A stretch of DNA of 53,802 nucleotides, taken from contig MCFL01000167.1 of assembly GCA_002102555.1 (NCBI GenBank), positions 1 to 53,802 of the forward strand, written 5' to 3'. The DNA comes from Catenaria anguillulae PL171 (lineage: Eukaryota; Blastocladiomycota; Blastocladiomycetes; Blastocladiales; Catenariaceae). The notes under the pieces are model-generated. The model worked only from the letters and a program-made list of their open reading frames with translations, did not search any database and had not been told where the DNA came from. Below are positions 43,401-53,802 of the stretch, piece after piece; position 1 is the first letter of the stretch, and each line of letters opens with the position of its first letter. The position numbers were made by a program, and so were the translations under genes.

Positions 43401-45625
43401 CGTACCGACGAGTCGACGAGAGCGTGTTTGCGCAGTGGCACAAGCGGTACCAAGAGGCGAGTTTGCTGGCCGTAGGCCGCGAGGAGGCCATGGATTTGGT
43501 CGCCGATGATTTGGAGCAGCAGCTCGTGCTCATGGGCGCCACAGCCATCGAGGACAAGCTGCAGGACCAGGTTCCAGAGACGATTGAAAAGTTGATTTCC
43601 GCGGGCATCAAGGTGTGGGTCTTGACGGGCGACAAGGTCGAGACGGCCATCACGGTTGGGTTTTCGTGCAACTTGCTCGAGCGCGACATGACCATGATTG
43701 TGATTCAGGGCGATGATTACAAGAGTACTCGGCGGCAGCTGCAGCAGTCGTTGGCCACGTTGCTCGAGGATGACGACGTACCACCACCGGCGACGGCGGC
43801 TGATGGGTTGAGCAGAGAAGAGGAGGTGAATGAGGACGAGCCACTCGTGCGAGGCGGGACTGTGTTCGGTGCTGGCACAACAACATCAAGTCCAGTTGAC
43901 GCCAAGGGTCATTTGACACCGCCGCAATCCGGGTCATTACCACGCCCAGGGTCGCAGCTGTCGAGCTCGTCAGCGGCGGGTGGGGTAGGTGCGAATGCAT
44001 CATCTTCTGAATCAACCACCTCGCGGTCCCGTGGTCGCACACGGTATGCCCTCGTGATTGACGGCAGCTCGCTCAAATATGCGCTCGAAAAGGAGAACCG
44101 CCTCTTGTTCCTCGAGGTTGGGTGCCGGTGCATTTCCGTGATTTGTTGCCGTGTCAGTCCGTTGCAAAAGGCGCAAGTGGTTGCCCTCGTCCGCAAAGAG
44201 CTGGACTGCTTGTCGCTCTCCATTGGTGATGGAGCCAACGATGTGTCCATGATCCAAGAAGCCAACGTCGGTATTGGAATTGCGGGTCTCGAAGGTTATC
44301 AAGCCGTCATGGCGAGCGATTACGCCATTGCCCAGTTTAAGTATCTCCAACAACTGCTCTTGATCCACGGCCGGTGGAGCTACCGTCGAATCGCCGTCAT
44401 GAACTTGACCTTCTTTTACAAGAACATCATTTGGACTTTTGTGCTCTTCTGGTACCAGTTCTACTGTGGCTTCTCGGCGGGTATCAACTACGAGTACTCG
44501 TACGTGAACTACTACAACTTGTTCTTCACGGTGCTCCCGACCATGATTCTCGGTACATTTGATCAAGATGTGCCCGCCAACCGTGCCCTAGCGTTCCCGA
44601 AACTGTACGAATCGGGCCTCAAGCAGTCACTCTACAACTCGTCCAAGTTTTGGATGTACATTTTGGACGCCCTGTACCAGTCGCTCGTGTGCTACTTTGT
44701 CGGCTACTTTTTGTACACGGATGGGGTCATGTCGTATCACGCGTGGGGCTCGGCGGGGCATTACGAGGTCGGGACCGCCATGGCCATGTACGCCATCACG
44801 ACGGCCAACGTATACATTGCCCTCAACCTCAAGTCGTGGTCGTGGATCATGGCCGTGGGCGTACCGCTCAATTTGGTGCTGTTTCCCCTCTACGTCTGGG
44901 TGTATTCCATCTATTCCGCAGATTCACCGATTGCCGGTCTCGAGTTTGCGCTCTTGAGATCACCGTCCTTTTGGTTTTCGGTCCCGCTGGCTACATTCTT
45001 GTGCGTGATTCCTCGTGTCTGCCTCGAGTACTGGCGCGTCAACTATTATCCGGCCGATGTCGAGCTCGTGCGCAAGATTCCAATGGGCGAAGTCGCCGGC
45101 GACGTGCCATCGGCAACGGCCCACTCGGGCATTGGTCATTGGCTGCACCGACTATGGCATCACCCGTCAGTCCACGGCGAGTCTGCCGAGCATTTGCAAG
45201 ACGAAGAGGTTGAACTGCGACCGCGTCCCGCTGGTGGTGCTGCCGGCCTTGGATCCTTGGCACTCGAAAACATCATGGGATCATTGCATCAAGCCGTGGA
45301 CACGGTCCGGGTTTTTGGACGGACGCAACGCGAAAGGTTTTCCAGACGCCTTGCTCCGTCGGCGCTCTCGGCACATCGCGACCGACCTTCATTCCTCATG
45401 TACATGGGTGGCCCATCGGGCGGACCACGACCAAGGAGGCAGCCAAACACCGGCTTTGCTTTCTCTGCAGATGAGGCAGGATTGCCGCCGTTAATTCGCA
45501 GGCGGCCAAGGGACGAGCTCACCTCGGATACCATGTCCGATTCGCATGTCGAGTTGACTCGCAGTCGAAGTCGAGCGGCCAAGGGGCCAAGGCGACAAGG
45601 ACATGCACGCATGTTTTCCATGTAG
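40422..45625 (+). CDS. DNF1: P4-type phospholipid-flipping ATPase (Dnf1/2-like), four exons
   Basis: Exons 40422-41014, 41075-41199, 41263-42472 and 42553-45625 give 1666 residues. Introns are 60, 63 and 80 nt; the second has a GC donor (AAAG then GCACGC) required by frame. Motifs in order: KYTLLSFFPRNLAEQFRRVAN (first 20 residues shown as KYTLLSFFPRNLAEQF plus the join), actuator DGETNLK (about residue 384), membrane PISLYVTVEIVK (P4 type has a bulky residue where ion pumps have Glu), phosphorylation site DKTGTLT (Asp about 707), KGADSVIFERM nucleotide-binding segment, hinge GDGANDVSMIQEA (about 1200), then six hydrophobic helices. Flippases of this kind move phosphatidylcholine/ethanolamine from the outer to the inner leaflet with a Cdc50-type partner. 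Lineage inserts: a Pro/Ala loop (about 270-320), an ~90-residue loop (about 445-540) and a Ser/Gly loop (about 1095-1170). The tail has Arg/Ser-rich patches. Confidence 0.95.
41200..41262 (+). other. GC-AG intron in the P4-ATPase gene
   Basis: The sequence ATGAAAG is followed by GCACGC, and TTTGCAG precedes ATGGCCTCG. Joining G with AT restores Asp-Gly, as in the conserved P4 segment after the second membrane helix. No GT nearby gives the right phase. Confidence 0.8.
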
Positions 45626-47423
45626 TGTGCTTGCTGGTCAACGTTCGATTGTTTTTGTTTCTGCCTTGCTGCTACTATTCCCTCGTTTCTCTTACTCACA
45701 ATTCATACAAACTACGTACCCACCAAGAGCGCGACTACCGCCTTTTGTTTCAGTTCTCTTCATTTGGTCGCTCCCCTTTTTGCATTTCGGTTCCCACCAC
45801 ATTATACCTTCGTGCCATCCACGCTCCTGCGACTTGACAAATCCTCTTAACTCTTGTGTCTAGCGCGTGTCATTTTTGTGCCGCAACTGTTTGCGACCAT
45901 TGTCTCCCTTTGCACTTGTCTGTTTTTCCCCCTCCCAGTCAGTGGTCCAACCACATTTATGTAGTCATTAACTTCCTTCTTTTGTGATTTGTATTCACCC
46001 CATCCCCCCCCTCGTCTTGGTAATGTTTCTTTCCCACGTTCTTGTCTGACTTCTGCGCATGAATATCTTTTCCCGTTTAGCTCTGTAATCATAAAGTTCA
46101 CTCGTCACAAGCTTGCCAATGAGATGACTCGAAGTTCACCAACATGTGAAGCTCACCAAGTCAAGGACCCAGTGCCTGAATGTGTGCAGGCAGCCGGCGG
46201 TAGACAGTAATCCAAAGTTGCACCGGCCAAGCCCACAATAAAATATGAGCATACTGCAGGCTGAAGGGGTCATTTCAGCCGTCGAACCTGCTATAGTGAG
46301 TGACGACATGATTGGTAAATATCGCCGTCCTTCTCGACGTTTCGAAATGTTCGCGAAGCGTCCTCACACGAACCTTCTGAACGGGAAATCCCACCCCAGC
46401 AGACAAGCATCGCAAACGACCCTGACAGCGGCCGCGCACGGTGGTGTTGTATTTAACTTGATGCGTCTACAATTCACTGGAGAAAACATTGCCGTGATAG
46501 GCAAGTATCTTGCTATCATTTGGTTAACCCCGCCATACGGGTTCATGAACATGAGCAGGGGAGGAAACTCCTTGTCCGCTTTGTGAGTTCCGTTGTGTAG
46601 CATTCTCTCTGGACGACAAACAGCATCAAGTTCGACCCCAACTCAGGCGAATCGTGACGCTACACGGAAGAATTATTGGCCGTTGACCAAATCATAATTC
46701 GCAGGACAAGTTCCCACGGTCAATCGAATACTCTTTGCATGTTGTATAACTAATACTCTTGCGAGTTGCGACAGCAGGAGCAGGCAGCAGAGCAGAGCCA
46801 CTCGAGAGCAAAACCCAAACCCCACTGACCCGCGATCTCCGACGTTTTTTTTCCTTCCAGCAGCTGCAGCTGCGAGCTTGCGTGAACCCAAGCCAATTTT
46901 CGCATTGCTCATCCACAAGATCAGGCAGGCGCTCCTCCTCTCTCGACTTCCGACCCCACCTTTTCACTGCCCTAGTTTTATTTCTTAATTGGACACTGTC
47001 CAGTTTAAAAGTCCCAGCCTCTGCTAGCAAAAGCGATTATCAGTCATCCAGCATCCTTTTCATTCTGGTATGTTTCGCTGCCTTCTCACTCCTTCGATTT
47101 CTTGGCCAGACATCCACGCCCTTCCCTTCCTGCGATGTTGCCGCCGCTCTTGCCCCCTGGGGTGCCCTGCGCGATTCCACCCTCCTTCACTTAGCCAGTT
47201 TTTTTTTTCTATCATCACTTATGTGAGGATTGCCATCACATCGACGCACTCGCATTTTCTTACCCGCTCTTTGAATCACCCTTTTGGATTCGCATGATTT
47301 CCTTTTCCAACGGCATGCTCGCCTTGGTATACTGACCCGGTTTACACCAATGAGTAAACGTTAACCGCCTCCCATCTCATCTACTGTTCTTCAGACCACC
47401 CACCACCCGTGCCTTCCCTCAAC
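45626..47423. other. Long intergenic region before the 862-residue orphan
   Basis: 1.8 kb, pyrimidine-rich, probably containing the ATPase 3' end and a long promoter/leader. The near-palindrome TTGGACACTGTCCAG lies at 46989-47003, similar to one in patch 2. Small frames (for example 46245-46586 plus) have no domain support. Confidence 0.45.
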
Positions 47424-50400
47424 ATGACTCCACCCCCGATGAATGGACCTTACCAACAAGGAGTACGTTGACCTACAGACAACGCCACTCGCTTTTCCAC
47501 ATCTTGTGACTTGCCAGCCACTCCTCCGACTCAATCCCCTTGCGCATTTTCAATCATTTCACTCGCTTGCCAAATCGCAAGCACCACCCACTATCTCATT
47601 TTCGCTTTGCCATCGCCTGGGGCATTCAAGTTTACCTGCATCCACTTGTCTCAGTGCTTTCATACCACTGCGGTGATCTAGGCCTGCACCGCCTCTGGCT
47701 TATGTTGGCCGCGGTATGCTCGAAGCTGGTTGCTGGACAGTGTCCTGATGAAGCCGTGGTTTTCTGACACTTGATTGATGCGGTCCACGTCCACGTTCAC
47801 ACGCGAGCAATGGCCCCATTGCGACGGGTTGCCTTTTTGGGGATTTGTGGCTTGTCAGCTGGCAAGGGCTTGTTGGTCACTGATCGGCACAACTTTGTGC
47901 AATGTGAACGACTTCCTCTTGCTGATCAATACGAACATACTTACCGCCCTTTTGATCAGAGCGTGTTTCTTCTGTCCTCACCTTGACCTGCAGCGTTTCC
48001 TTTGCCCAGTCCACTTTCCCACCATTCAAATCAAGCGATTTATTCTCGATTATTACCGAGAAGAGTATTTGAAATTAACCCAAGCGATTTTTGTGTCATT
48101 CAGGGAAATTCCGGGGGTCACGCCATCCTTCCCCAACCGCATCCCACAGGTCCTGTTCAGCAGCAGCGTGGCGCTCCCTCCATGTCGCAAACTCAGCCCA
48201 CAGGTACGAAATGGGTTTCTTGCTTTTGCTCCCTTGCTCGTTTTCATCAACCATTTCCATTCCTGCCGCCCTTCATTTCATTGCGCACCGTTGTTCTCTC
48301 TGGCCTGGCCGTGACATGACATGAAGCGCGTGTCCTGTTGACTGGCTGCGAACATGATTGCTCACCCGCCCCCTTGACCTTGAATGCGCTGTACATACCT
48401 TAAACCTAGGTGGGGGTTACCTGCCGCCACCAGCAACAGCAGCAGCGGATCAGCACCAGCATGCACAGCCCTATGCCCCGCCGCCGTGGCACCAGCAGCA
48501 TCATCTGCAGCACCATCATCACCATCTTCCGCAACAGCAGCACGGCCACCTTCCCGGCCCGCTCACACACATGCACCCTGGCCACCCTGGCCATGCTCAC
48601 CATGCTCACCATGCTCCTCCGCATCCACACCCCCGTCAGCCGCTTTCGCTTCCCGGCCCTGCGCCGATCCATGCTCATGGGTACTATGGTCAAGGCCCGA
48701 ACAGCGCCCCACTTCCATCTCCCGGCCCCTTGTCTGCGCCCGGATCGATGGGTCCGCCGGGCCCTACGGCTGCCTCCCCATCGTATTACCCACTCCACCC
48801 GCCGGGTCGGCATGCTGGCTCCTTGCCGCCGCCTTACTTGCACCCAACCCCGCATCCGGGCTCATCCTCGTCGTCTAACGCCTCGCTCTCATTGTCGCAA
48901 CCCATTCCCGCGACGGCATCGCACAATGGCTACCCAACGATTCCGAACCCGCTTCGCTCAGGCCGCGCGTCGTCGATTCCCACGGATGCGCCGTATCGCT
49001 CCCCACGATCGGCCGGATCAGGCGTGCAAACACCGTTGTCGGCACCTGCCTCCGCGCCTCCCGTGCGCCCAAGGCTCTTGTCTCCCGGCACGGGAGCGCC
49101 AGCTGGCCCCGAGTCCTCATCCTTGTCCTCGTCGCAAGCCGCCTCGGCAGATCAGTCCAATACCGCTGACCCGGTTACTTCAACGCCGTCGTCGTCGACA
49201 AGCACACCCACGACCGAGCAGACCACAAGAGGCATCGAGTCCATGACAGAGGACGCAATGGATGTCAACGGGCCAGCGTCCACGACTGGACAAAACGCGT
49301 CTGCAGACGGTCGCGGCCTTGTCGGGCGTCGTGCGTCCAGCACCACTCCTGCCCCAGCCGCACCAACATCCGCGACTCCCGACTCTCGCAAGCGCTCCAC
49401 GGCGTCCCGCTCGCCAACGAGGTCCAGTGCTCGCTTACAATCTGGCAGTCGCGCGCCGTCAAAGGATCCAGTGGCTGCTGGGCGCACGCGCCGGTCGGTC
49501 TCGCACGTCGCAGGCCTGGATGAAGGGGGCGCTTTGGCCGAGGAGCAAGGGCAATCGTTATTGGGCCCGGGTGTGGATGAGCAGCAGACCGCTTCATCAA
49601 GTCGTGTGGCAAAGACACGCGCATCTGGCAGGCGTGCAGCCGCCGTTGCCAATGCGGCATTTGCAGGCGACTCGCCCGCAACGTCGTCACTGCCGGACGT
49701 TTCCGCTCCCGATCAATCGTCCGGCGTTGGCCAAGCCGTTGCCGCTCACTTGGATGCTGTCGAGTCGGACCCAACTGCTGCCGCCGCATCTTCAATCCCG
49801 CACGACATTGCGTCGCCCACGCTCGGGACCACGGGCTACAACCTCGAAGTTGTGTGCCGCCGCGAGCCCTACATGTACTTTGTTGCGTCAAACTACACCG
49901 AAGTCACGTCGCGCAACTTGAAGAAGCGCACGGCTGCCGACATTTCCGCCATTCACGTCGATGACCGGGCCGGCGCCATTTGGGTGTGCTTTGACATCCA
50001 GCGCGTGTACTCCGAGTATGACAATTTGACCATGCCGTGCAAGCAATCTCTGTGCTCGCTGTTTCGGCGGGCGTTGGATGGGCCAGATGGTCCTGATGCG
50101 GGCGCGACTATTCATGGGTGGGCCGCGATTACCGAGGAGGCGAGCGAGGTTGTGCGCAAAACGGGCGACATGGTGCTGGCGAGGGATTTGAACCGCAAGG
50201 TGGTGCCGAGGAAGACTGGGTATGTGATGGTGCTCGAGTCGGCGGCGGCAAGCCCAGTGATTCCAAGCGGGGCAACGACAAGGAGGAGCAGGATCAATTC
50301 CAGGTCACCCAGTCCAGAAATCATCACCTCGTACAAGCGCCGGCGGGTGTCTGGTGAGCGGTCGGTGGCGGCAAATGGGAACCAGGATCAACGCCAAGGC

Positions 50401-50859
50401 AACAGCCACCTACTTTCCAACCATGATTCCGGTCTTTCCAGCGCGCCCACGAGCGCCTATCACCCATACTCGCGTTCTTCGCCGCCGCCGCGCTCAATCA
50501 ATCCGCCGCTGGACCCGACGGCCGCCTTTGTCATGCCTCCCGACACGTCGGTCGATTACACCCAAGTACTCGCCAACGAGTTTAGCGCCACGCTCAAGCG
50601 CGTCTCAGCCGACATTCACCTCAAGTACACTGAGCTGCGCAATATTTGCACGGCACTGCATGCCGAAAACAACGAGCTGCGCGTGGCAAATGGCGGCGCC
50701 CCGGATACCGCGATTCAAGAATTAAAGGCCGCGAAAGCGCGGATTGCCAAGCTGGAGCACGAGAATGCCACGCTCGAAGCCAAGGTGAGGGAGCAGGCAG
50801 CAACAATTGATCGTGTGCGCAAGACGTTGTGGGCTGCTGGGAACAAGCCTGATATTTAA
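47424..50859 (+). CDS. Uncharacterised His/Pro/Ser-rich protein with C-terminal coiled coil, three exons
   Basis: Exons 47424-47462, 48104-48203 and 48410-50859 give 862 residues. The first intron is unusually long (641 nt); the second is 206 nt. The first exon codes only MTPPPMNGPYQQG, so the start is less certain than the rest. Residues about 1-480 are His/Pro/Gln, then Ser/Ala/Thr-rich, disordered. Residues about 505-640 look folded: YNLEVVCRREPYMYFVASNY, a segment with AIWVCFDIQRVYSEYDNL, and a helix near KQSLCSLFRRAL. This domain is the best handle but I do not recognise it. A basic patch SYKRRRVSGER follows, and the last ~80 residues form a coiled coil (EFSATLKRVSADIHLKY ... IAKLEHENATLEAKVREQA). 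Architecture suggests a nuclear regulator; this is a guess. Confidence 0.6.
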
Positions 50860-51918
50860 ACCCGTCGCTTTTTTTCCGTTTCTCGAGCTTGCTTTTGTTC
50901 GTGCTGTATACACATTCTCTACTCCCTGTTGCTGGTGGAAAGCCAATTCCGTTTGAAATCGCACATGGAATATACTATTTTTTCATTCCCATCTTTTGGG
51001 CATGTCGAATGCTCGCGTCGCCTCGCACGGACCACTCTTTCAACACGAGCCACCTGGAAGTTGCCCCACGTGATGCGTTGCTATGAGCTTCACCTTCAGA
51101 GTCACTTTTAGCCAGCGATGAGTCCCTACCCCAGATTTGCTCTCTCAACAATGTGCCATCGATAAGTCAGGATGCTATGCAACCGTTTCTGGATTCCGAT
51201 CCGTAACACTTTTTTCTTTTCACGAGAAAAAAATCAATGCGCAGCCGTCTGTTACATCAATGGCAGAGCCGACCCATGCGGCCGCCCTTTAGTATGGTCT
51301 CCGTCTTGGAGCTGTGCGCTAGGCTGCGAGGGTGAGCGCTCCTGAGAGTTGACCGCTACTGAGCTGTTGAAATATCCGGCGTACACGGTCGGAGCGGTCT
51401 TAGTTTTGGAGCATGACATTTCTCTTCTTGGATGCGGGCATGCTGGCCCCCATCGCTTGCTGCATTATGTCCACCTGTCTCGCCTTATCTTGTGACAGAA
51501 TCCCGTTGCGAAGCTTAAGCCCAAAGAGCTTGAAATGCCCACGTGCATACTGAGTTTGGTGAGACATGACGACATGGGCAGGTTGACGGGCCTAGGCCAC
51601 GAAACGACTGGGGCAGAACCGCGTATTGGGATCGGTTGGCCTCGCCTGCCCTGTGTCTCTTGCTGTGGTGATGGAAATGGTGACCTGATGATTTCTGTAT
51701 GCAGGGCTTGGGCCCGTCAATTGCAAACACAACCCGAACGAAAGAAAAGCGGCAAAACAAGGAAATGCAACAAACAATGATGGTGTGGGGATGGGAGCGG
51801 GGAGCAACACAGGCTTATGAAAGAAAAGAAAAGAGAAAAAAAAAAAGACAAGAAAGAAGAAGCGAGCGAAGAGACAAAAGCTAGGAACAAAGAACCACAT
51901 GACGAGAGGCACGAGTCC
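50860..51918. other. Convergent 3' intergenic region
   Basis: 1.06 kb between two stop codons. I compared it by eye with U1-U6 snRNA, U3, SRP and RNase P consensus cores and found no match on either strand. A purine-rich tract (51820-51895) lies at the 3' end of the minus gene. No gene accepted. Confidence 0.45.
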
Positions 51919-53747
51919 CTATTTATTGTGCTCGTCGGATGTGCGCAATCGCTTGTACGATGTACTGGTCTCGGGCTCGTTGCACGGGTCAAAGTCTGTA
52001 ATGTACAAGCAGAGATGTGAATGAGCGGTCATTCGCATGCAAACCACGTGCGTCAAAACAAAAAGCCGACAACGTACCATCAGTATCCACCATCTCCAGC
52101 GACCGCTTCATGGATCCATTGGTCGCTGCGGCCGCGGGCGCCGTTTCACCTGCAACCAAGGGGTCACCAATCATGCCCGCCGCCGGATCGGCTGCAGGAC
52201 TTGACGGTCTCGATGCAGGGGCTGACCCTGGGGCGGGAACGAGCGGATCTACTGTTGGCGCAGGCGAAGGCGGCATGGCCGTCGAAGCGGTCGTGTGGGA
52301 GGATGAGGAAGGCGCGTGAACGACAAATGGTGCGGCGGATGGAGCCGGCGAGTTGTCGACATTGAGCGCAACAGACGTCTCAGTGCTTGGCTGTGACTCG
52401 TCGACAATATCATCTTCGACCCAGTCAAGCAGCTCCTCGGAGGTCAAGTGTGGCTGCAGTTGCTCTGCGTGTGCATCAATCGATGTGGGCTTGGGAGCAG
52501 CAAGTTCGTGCGTCTCGGGATTCGGGTCGACAGCGTCCGAATCGGTTGTCTGTGGCAATTCGGGGCCGAGGCCAACTGACTCAGTCTCAGGCTCCTGCCC
52601 TTGACCCGCCGAATCGGCACCATGACACTCGTCACCGAAATCATCTTGCACCTCGCCGACGTGCGCAGCGTTCTCGTCCGTGACTTGCTCAAGCAGTACA
52701 ACGACATGACCTTGAGCTCCCTCGAAATCGTCTTGGAAATCGTTCACAACGTACTCGTCGTCGTGGTCGATGCTGGTTGCTTGTTCTTGCGGTTGATGTT
52801 GTTGCTGAGAATCGGCTGTTGCATCGTGTGCTTGGTTCGTTGATGGTTCCTGGACATCTTCTCCAACGGCAACACGCTCCTCGGTAACTTCCTCGACCAG
52901 CTCTTGGCCGTGGTTAACTCCATCATCAAGCTTGGCTTCGACACCTAGCTGTCCTTTGGCTGACTCCTCTTCGCCATTCTGGTGCACCTCCGTCGAATCG
53001 AACGTGTCGACATCCACAGCCTGAGACTCGGTCACGCCAGCGCCGGCGTCCACGGGTAACGGCGGCGACGGCGAAGAGAAAGACGACGGCGATTCGGCGC
53101 CAGCTTCCAACTCGTCCGGATACTGGGCACGGTACAGCAACATGTCCAACTTTGCCGCGGCCGACAACTCGGCCAACACCTCAATGTGCAACGGATCCGT
53201 GGCAGTTGGGTACAAGGCCATGTACAGGGACCAGAAGCTGTCAAATTGGTTATCGTACCCGATGGATGTTTCCTAGAAAGGACGACATGATGCAAGAGTG
53301 AGTCCGAGCTGCACGAAATGGGAAGAAAAATCAGATTCAAAGTCCAAGACATACCTCACGAATCACAATCCCATCCAAATTCACATACTTGAGCGCCACA
53401 TCCATGTCCTCGCCCAATTCAAACCGCTCCTTGATTCGCCACATAAAGTCGTTGATGGTTCCATCGCGAATCGACCCGAGTTCAGACTCATCAGCCGTCG
53501 GAAACAATGGCGGATGTGAGGGACTGGAGGGTGACGACGACACTGTGGCAGCGCCTTCTTGCTCAGCAACCGCCAGTGGTGGAAACACGGCATACGTGAC
53601 GCCTTTGTAGAAGAGTGTGATGTGCGGCATTTCGCCATCGTCATCCTCGTTGAAGTAGGCGTCTGCGTCGTCGTCGTAGTACTCGTCGGCTTCGACGTGG
53701 GCCTCAACGTCAACGTCGAAGTGGGTCCGTCGTCGCCGTCTTCGCAT
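51919..53747 (-). CDS. Uncharacterised acidic protein with a small conserved-looking N-terminal domain, three exons
   Basis: Exons 53747-53355, 53272-52078 and 51995-51919 (introns 82 and 82 nt, GT-AG, phases 0 and 1) give 554 residues. Residues about 20-185 look folded: an acidic run (DEYYDDDADAYFNEDDDGE), a strand pair MPHITLFYKGVTYAVFPPL, a helix NDFMWRIKERFELGEDMD and, across the first intron, VIREETSIGYDNQFDSFWSLY. This layout (short acidic lead, beta strands, one helix) could be a ubiquitin-like or DNA/RNA-protein adaptor fold, but I recognise no family. The middle is Glu/Asp/Gln-rich and disordered; the end is SMKRSLEMVDTD joined to a short basic tail with SYKRLRTSDE. An acceptor-like CTAG near 53785 leaves open an upstream exon outside the window. 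Confidence 0.6.
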
Positions 53748-53802
53748 TGGTCTTCGGGATCGCGCGGGTGAGAGTGCGGGCTAGCTTGAGCGGTTTGTTG
53801 TG
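53748..53802. other. Right window edge upstream of the acidic orphan
   Basis: 55 nt. An in-frame stop lies just upstream of the ATG at 53747, so this ATG is acceptable as start unless TAG at about 53785 is instead a splice acceptor. Confidence 0.4.

Noticed and set aside
46245-46586. 113-codon plus-strand open frame upstream of the 862-residue orphan
   Set aside because: No similarity I recognise and no supporting context; likely chance in the leader/intergenic region.
50860-51918. Possible snRNA, SRP RNA or other structured RNA gene
   Set aside because: No match by eye to conserved cores of U1-U6, U3, SRP or RNase P on either strand.

Overview
The window looks like nuclear DNA of an early-diverging, probably zoosporic fungus. 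I think Blastocladiomycota (Catenaria/Allomyces-like) fits best, but that placement is inference. Seen directly: compact protein-coding DNA on both strands, mostly short introns (56-98 nt; a few longer) with GTRNGT-type donors and YAG acceptors, and proteins carrying very long Ser/Pro/Ala/Gln/His-rich disordered stretches. Known of the families: a cellular RNA-silencing RdRP, a Dnf-type flippase, Ies2 and a Pus9-type pseudouridine synthase are fungal or eukaryotic staples. MICU1 and a MARCH5-type ligase are absent from most Dikarya, which argues for a basal fungus.

Layout, left to right. 862-5077(-): PAS-kinase-type protein kinase with a huge disordered N-terminus. 6093-8182(-): acidic orphan. 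8545-10488: a near-perfect ~0.9 kb + ~0.9 kb inverted repeat in an otherwise gene-free region. 11475-13589(-): CTK2/cyclin K-like cyclin with an Arg-Asp/Arg-Glu tail. 15082-16287(+), 16364-19119(-) and 20087-21783(+): three orphans. 22113-23723(-): ELL-associated factor (EAF) homologue, divergent from a coiled-coil basic orphan at 23919-25130(+). 25520-30673(-): RNA-dependent RNA polymerase of the RNAi pathway. 31215-32834(+): RluA-type pseudouridine synthase. 32929-34269(-): MARCH5-like RING-CH membrane ligase. 34596-36971(+): INO80 subunit Ies2. 37410-39158(+): MICU1. 40422-45625(+): Dnf-type P4-ATPase. 47424-50859(+) and 51919-53747(-): two more orphans.

The genes do not form a pathway cluster, but themes recur. 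CTK2-like cyclin, EAF and Ies2 all serve Pol II elongation or chromatin. MICU1 and the MARCH5-like ligase are both mitochondrial-membrane regulators. The RdRP and the long inverted repeat could be linked through dsRNA silencing (inference only). Convergent pairs have very short 3' gaps (76 and 94 bp) and divergent pairs probably share promoters.

Intron positions were chosen by eye from splice consensus plus reading-frame and family continuity; every stated multi-exon model closes in frame. I saw no rRNA, tRNA, CRISPR, viral or recognisable coding transposon sequence.
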